A DNA stretch of 64,000 bases from an uncultured Pseudomonadales bacterium (GTDB lineage: Bacteria; Pseudomonadota; Gammaproteobacteria; Pseudomonadales; Pseudohongiellaceae), in the NCBI GenBank assembly GCA_943842505.1, contig CALTDI010000012.1, positions 1 to 64,000 on the forward strand, in the 5' to 3' direction. The position numbers were made by a program, and so were the translations under genes. The notes below the pieces were generated by a model, which saw only the letters and a list, made by a program, of their open reading frames with translations, was not told where the DNA came from and did no database searches. Shown piece after piece: positions 60,305 through 64,000 of this stretch. Each line of letters begins with the position of its first letter. Within the stretch, counting starts at the first letter, position 1.

Positions 60305-61273
60305 ATGAAAATAATAAACACGCTGTGCCTACTGACGCTGTTGACAGCTTCCGCAGAAGTTGCCGCTCAGCGACCCAATAGACCCCTCTTCCCCCTGCAG
60401 GCTTATACGCTTACCGACTATGAAGCGATCGAGTACAGCGAAGCATTTGAGATGCCCGAGGCCTTCGAGGGTGAGTCCTACGCAGGGGTGGCAGTGAACT
60501 CACAGGGCAACCTGGTGGTGTTCAGTCGCGGTAGCACTCCCTTTTTGGAATTTAATAGCGATGGAGAATTCATACGCTCTTTTGGTCAGGAAGGCCTGGT
60601 CCGCCGCGCCCACGGATTACACCTCGAAGCAGACAATAAGATCTGGGTTACCGACGTTGCCGATCATGTGGTCATGAAGCTGGATCAAAACGGCAATGAA
60701 CTAATGACTATCGGAACCCGTGGTGAGAGTGGCAACTGGGATGAAGCCGCCGGCGCCCACCTGTTCCAGCAACCTAACGACCTGGCGCTGGATTCTGCAG
60801 GCAATATCTATGTAGCCCAGGGTCATGGCTCGGACAATCCCAAAGTGCTGAAATTCAATTCCGATGGCGAGTTTATAACGCAGTGGGGTAGCCGCGGCTA
60901 CGGACCTGGTCAGTTCTGGGTCGCTCATTCCATTGAGATCGATGCCGACGACGTCATCTATGTGGCAGATCGTGAAAACATGCGCATTCATCGCTTCGAC
61001 ACCGAAGGTGGCTTACTGGGTGAGTGGAATTTTGAGGCTATGGTTTGTGCTATCTTTCTGCATGACGATGGCCACATGTATATCACCACAGGCTTCGATG
61101 GGCAGCTGGCGAAGGTTGACATGACAGGCAAGGTGTTAGGCGCCATCGGCAGACCCGGGACTGCCAACGGACAATTTGGCGAGGCACATGCGCTCACGCT
61201 TGATCATGAGGACAACGCGTATATCGCGGACGTGATAAATAGAAGGATTCAGAAGTTTGCGAAGATTGATTAA
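60305..61273 (+). CDS. Exported NHL-repeat six-bladed propeller protein
   Basis: 322 residues; signal peptide MKIINTLCLLTLLTASAEVA; AGGAA seven bases before the ATG. NHL-type repeats recur about every 45-50 residues (FNSDGEFIRSFG, FNSDGEFITQWGSRGYGPG, DVINRRIQKFAK). The fold is close to peptidylglycine-alpha-hydroxyglycine lyase-type propellers, but specific catalysis is not shown. It is probably a periplasmic binding or lyase-like protein. Confidence 0.82.
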   Translation: MKIINTLCLLTLLTASAEVAAQRPNRPLFPLQAYTLTDYEAIEYSEAFEMPEAFEGESYAGVAVNSQGNLVVFSRGSTPFLEFNSDGEFIRSFGQEGLVRRAHGLHLEADNKIWVTDVADHVVMKLDQNGNELMTIGTRGESGNWDEAAGAHLFQQPNDLALDSAGNIYVAQGHGSDNPKVLKFNSDGEFITQWGSRGYGPGQFWVAHSIEIDADDVIYVADRENMRIHRFDTEGGLLGEWNFEAMVCAIFLHDDGHMYITTGFDGQLAKVDMTGKVLGAIGRPGTANGQFGEAHALTLDHEDNAYIADVINRRIQKFAKID

Positions 61274-61378
61274 GACCGATAGGTTTTGACGCATATGTTG
61301 GCTGATCAGAGCAAGCTGACTCCATTGCTTTTAGACCATCGTATTTATGCTAATGACACACTAACGTAAGGATCGAAG

Positions 61379-61724
61379 ATGAAAATTTTGTCTGCTTTTA
61401 GAGTATCCAGATCGATTTCTCTAACCGGCTCAGTTTTAGCAATACTGTTACTGCAGGGCAATGTACTGGCACAAGAAGACCACCCAAACGTAGAAGCATC
61501 GGGTGACTCCCCTCACGCAGCTCACGGGGCAGATAATCCCCATCATGGATCCACCGATGGGGCCCATGGCGCACATCATGGATCTACGGGTGACCACGAC
61601 GCGCATCACGGGTCTACTGACGAGTTCTCACGCAGCCCATCGCGCGCAGCATGGCTCTGTAGATGGGGCCCACGGCGCAGATAATCCGCATCACGGCACT
61701 GGGCACGGCACTAATCCTCACTAA
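61379..61724 (+). pseudogene. Exported His/Gly-rich repeat protein, one frameshift
   Basis: A signal peptide (ISLTGSVLAILLLQGNVLAQ) is followed by imperfect repeats of AHGADNPHHGSTDGAH type, very rich in His, Gly, Asp and Ala. An extra T near 61625 shifts the frame; the repeat pattern (HAAHRAQHGSVDGAHGADNP) resumes in the next frame to 61724. Corrected length is about 114 residues. The composition suggests binding of Cu, Zn or Ni. It lies before the di-haem peroxidase gene. Confidence 0.65.
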
Positions 61725-61739
61725 ATAAATGCGGCGAAT

Positions 61740-61784
61740 AAAAGGGGTCGGAGGGATTTATTTTTAATCCCTCCGACCCCTTTT
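61740..61784. repeat. 45-bp palindrome, copy 1 (also terminator-like)
   Basis: Arms of 19 bases (AAAAGGGGTCGGAGGGATT and its complement) with a 7-base loop, ending in T4. It follows the His-rich gene, and nearly the same sequence recurs after the next gene at 63559-63603. It could act as a bidirectional terminator, but identity across both arms points to a dispersed palindromic repeat family. Confidence 0.85.
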
Positions 61785-61820
61785 GCGTTATTATTACTAG
61801 TATTCAGCTAGCGAAACGCA

Positions 61821-63545
61821 ATGATGAAAAAGATTCTCCTCGCGATACTCCTTTCTGGGGCTGTTCAACCTGCCCTGGGCGGCACCGATTTGGCCTCAAC
61901 CGAGGAAATCGAAAGTGCCTGGCTGGCCTTCAGCAATGCCAGAGGCGAAGCTTCGCTGATTTTAGGCGATGTGCAGCATCCGTCAGCAAATAGTGTTTTT
62001 CGCGTTATTCCCGATGTCGGCACTGACTCTCTGATCGAGTCTAAGCTACAGCTGGGCTCGGAGCTGTTTAACGAGGCCAGATTATCCAGAGATGGTTCCG
62101 TGGCCTGCTCTTCCTGCCATCTAGGTATGATGGGCGGCGCTGACCGCCGACCGGTGCCTTTCGGAATAGGTGGTGCTCAGGGAACCCTGAACGTGCCTAC
62201 CATCTTCAATGCAGCGTTAAACTTCCGTCAGTTCTGGGACGGCCGCGCGCTCACGCTGCGGGAACAGGCACTGGGGCCCATCGAAAACCCGGTGGAGTTC
62301 GGTCACGATCGCGATGGCGCCGTGGCAGTACTGAAGAGCATTCCCGAGTATGTACGCGCCTTCGCCAGCCTTTACCCCGATGGCATTACCGCCGCGAACC
62401 TCACTGACGCTATCGCCTACTATGAAACCATGAACTTTACCGGCTTGACTTCCCCCTTCCTGCGTCAGTTCGAAGAGGAGCATATTCCCCTGAGCGAGCA
62501 GGCCATCCGTGGCCAGCAGCGCTTCGTAGACGTGGGCTGCGCCAGCTGTCACAACGGCGTCAATCTGGGCGGCAACTCCTATCAACAGCTTGGCGTGGCC
62601 CAGCCCTGGTACGGTATCGACAGACCCGCAAGCGAGGCCGATGACGGCCTGTTCGGACGCACTGGCCGCGAACAAGACCGGCATGTGTTCAAGGTTCCGA
62701 CTCTGCACAACGTGGCTATCACCGGCCCCTGGCTTCATGACGGCAGCATCACTTCACTGCAGCAGACCGTGGATCGCATGGCGCGCCACCAATCGGGCCG
62801 CTTTCTGGTAAATCAGGATATCGATGACATCGTCGCCTTCCTGCGCGCGCTAGGCGATAGCCTGGGTATGGTGGGTGACTGTTCTGTGAGTGGTAACTAC
62901 TCGGTAACCATGGATTGCAGCATGAACCAGACCGCGTCGGGGGCCAGCCTAGCTGGTGATAGCACTGCTCTAGACCCTCTGCCCGATTCTGTAGAGTTGG
63001 CGCGCAGGCACCAGGAGCACTACGATACGGCACTTGAACGCGTAGCCGCCGCACCGACACGCATCGAAGAAGAAATGCAGCGAATCCGTTCAGGCCAGGT
63101 AGCGCACTATGACTTCCTGCAATACGAGCACATAGAAATGCTGCGCCATGCCCGAGCACTTTCGCTTCCTCCGGCGAGTCTTACTGCTGAGCAGCGCGAG
63201 GCTATGCTGTACCAGGCAAAACAATTGCAGCAGTCAGCCGAGCAATATGAACTCATCATCGCCGACTTTCTGCGTGCGCAGGCAGTGGCTAGCAGTGCCA
63301 AATTCAACTATCAAGACTTGCTACGTGTACTGTCCGCCGGTGCGAATGAGAAGACCCTGTCATTACTAGCGCAGGCCGAACAGAGTGCGCTAGCATTTTA
63401 CGCAAAGCCCCAAGCGGATACGCAGCTAAAATTGGAGAGCTCAACTCGGGCGCTGCTTGATATCGATCTGAACCCCGAGCGGCTCGAAGAGTTGCAGTTT
63501 CAGGTTCGGTTGTTGGTAGAGAATGTTTCGATTCCCCGGGTGTAA
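61821..63545 (+). CDS. MauG/cytochrome c peroxidase-like di-haem protein with C-terminal extension
   Basis: 574 residues with a signal peptide (ILLAILLSGAVQPALGG). Two haem c sites are present: CSSCH (C96, C99, H100) and CASCH (C240, C243, H244). The family block FWDGRALTLREQALGPIENP lies between, and KVPTLHNVAITGPWLHDGSI follows the second site. Beyond about residue 360 a helical extension of about 200 residues has no recognised domain; typical peroxidases end near 350. It is likely periplasmic, reducing peroxide or oxidising a protein substrate. It is bracketed by two matching palindromes. Confidence 0.9.
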   Translation: MMKKILLAILLSGAVQPALGGTDLASTEEIESAWLAFSNARGEASLILGDVQHPSANSVFRVIPDVGTDSLIESKLQLGSELFNEARLSRDGSVACSSCHLGMMGGADRRPVPFGIGGAQGTLNVPTIFNAALNFRQFWDGRALTLREQALGPIENPVEFGHDRDGAVAVLKSIPEYVRAFASLYPDGITAANLTDAIAYYETMNFTGLTSPFLRQFEEEHIPLSEQAIRGQQRFVDVGCASCHNGVNLGGNSYQQLGVAQPWYGIDRPASEADDGLFGRTGREQDRHVFKVPTLHNVAITGPWLHDGSITSLQQTVDRMARHQSGRFLVNQDIDDIVAFLRALGDSLGMVGDCSVSGNYSVTMDCSMNQTASGASLAGDSTALDPLPDSVELARRHQEHYDTALERVAAAPTRIEEEMQRIRSGQVAHYDFLQYEHIEMLRHARALSLPPASLTAEQREAMLYQAKQLQQSAEQYELIIADFLRAQAVASSAKFNYQDLLRVLSAGANEKTLSLLAQAEQSALAFYAKPQADTQLKLESSTRALLDIDLNPERLEELQFQVRLLVENVSIPRV

Positions 63546-63558
63546 ACTCGACCGAAAT

Positions 63559-63603
63559 AAAAGGGGTCGGAGGGATTTATTTTAAATCCCTCCGACCCCT
63601 TTT
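63559..63603. repeat. 45-bp palindrome, copy 2
   Basis: Arms of 21 bases with a 3-base loop, nearly identical to the copy at 61740-61784. It lies 14 bases after the peroxidase stop and could terminate it. Confidence 0.85.
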
Positions 63604-63635
63604 GTATCTTTTGTACCGTTTGTATTCTGGCTTCC

Positions 63636-63959
63636 TTATTTCGCTTGCTGTGCAACCCAGATGTTAAAACGTTCTAACATGCAGTCAGCTATCACCACGA
63701 TGTCTCCTCGCGCTAACACCGTGCACTCCTCGAAGTGCTGCGTCGAGATAGCTACGGTAAAAAGATTCGCCAGACGGTAATTGCACGCATGAATGCTTAC
63801 GTATTTCCCGTCCTGCCAGACTCTGCCGCAGTGATCGTTAATCAGCGCACCCGACATGGATAGGTTGTAATCTTTACCCTGCCATTCTTGTGCCTCAGTT
63901 ACGCTATCTGTTGCTACGGCAGCTAGACTAAAAACCAGACTCGCAAATATTCTGTGCAT
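63636..63959 (-). CDS. Small exported cysteine-containing protein, unknown
   Basis: 107 residues with a signal peptide (MHRIFASLVFSLAAVATDSV). The mature part has four cysteines (DHCG, ACNY, EECT, ADCM) that could form two disulfides, and mixed beta-like segments. No family is recognised. A T/A-rich site and AGAGA precede the ATG. It is convergent with the peroxidase gene. Confidence 0.6.
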   Translation of the reverse strand: MHRIFASLVFSLAAVATDSVTEAQEWQGKDYNLSMSGALINDHCGRVWQDGKYVSIHACNYRLANLFTVAISTQHFEECTVLARGDIVVIADCMLERFNIWVAQQAK

Positions 63960-64000
63960 TCTATCTCTCCAGGGGACAGTAACAACTTAGGGTATCTGGC

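Overview
The window is a stretch of gammaproteobacterial chromosome, most likely from a free-living, probably marine or other aquatic, aerobic heterotroph. The taxonomic signal is gene order: divergent trmJ/suhB, and rplU-rpmA-obgE-proB with ispB divergent on one side and rpsT and murJ on the other. The lifestyle signal is two TonB-dependent receptors, a PQQ/cytochrome c dehydrogenase, ETF-ubiquinone oxidoreductase, a CaiB-type CoA transferase and many exported hydrolases. I see no prophage, insertion sequence, CRISPR array or replication origin.

Layout. 0.1-16 kb: truncated haemoglobin, tRNA-Arg(CCU) with an unusual inverted copy of its 3' end, an ElaA acetyltransferase, a broken SufR-type regulator, a DUF945 protein, YgiQ, an AAA/Cds6 membrane protein, trmJ, a SuhB homologue that has lost catalytic residues, a MATE transporter, a B12-binding radical SAM enzyme, a nitroreductase, small unknown proteins and a PlsC-type acyltransferase. 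16-24 kb: TetR regulator, TauE/SafE transporter, glutathione-dependent formaldehyde dehydrogenase with glyoxalase I, folD with an aromatic/aspartate aminotransferase, DAHP synthase and a doubly frameshifted efpL (yeiP). 24-32 kb: lipase/DUF2007 operon, murJ, rpsT, proB, obgE, rpmA, rplU and ispB. 32-40.5 kb: acyl-CoA synthetase, a SYLF lipoprotein, a three-gene envelope operon of unknown function and ETF-QO. 40.8-64 kb is more accessory. It holds two paralogous TonB receptors, a secreted methyltransferase, a DnaJ-type zinc-finger miniprotein and a catabolic block (CoA transferase, PQQ dehydrogenase, M20 amidohydrolase, serine hydrolase, carboxymuconolactone decarboxylase-like protein, epoxide hydrolase-like protein). 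It also holds a GrdB-like selenoprotein, MetY, an NHL-repeat protein, a His-rich exported protein and a MauG-like di-haem peroxidase between two near-identical palindromes.

Three observations stand out. The GrdB-like gene at 53085-53963 reads through an in-frame UGA in a U-P-V-C motif, with a plausible SECIS hairpin just downstream. The SuhB homologue keeps its usual position beside trmJ but lacks E67, D87 and the equivalent of D212, so it is probably a non-catalytic Nus-type factor. The second TonB receptor has hexanucleotide repeats on both sides and is preceded by a possible 18-residue leader peptide that ends in four prolines and overlaps its start codon.

Seven genes carry single-base frameshifts, eight sites in all (2.2, 22.9, 23.2, 33.2, 36.7, 49.3, 58.8 and 61.6 kb). 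Several are in normally conserved genes, so uncorrected sequencing error is as likely as real gene decay, and these entries are given as whole disrupted genes.
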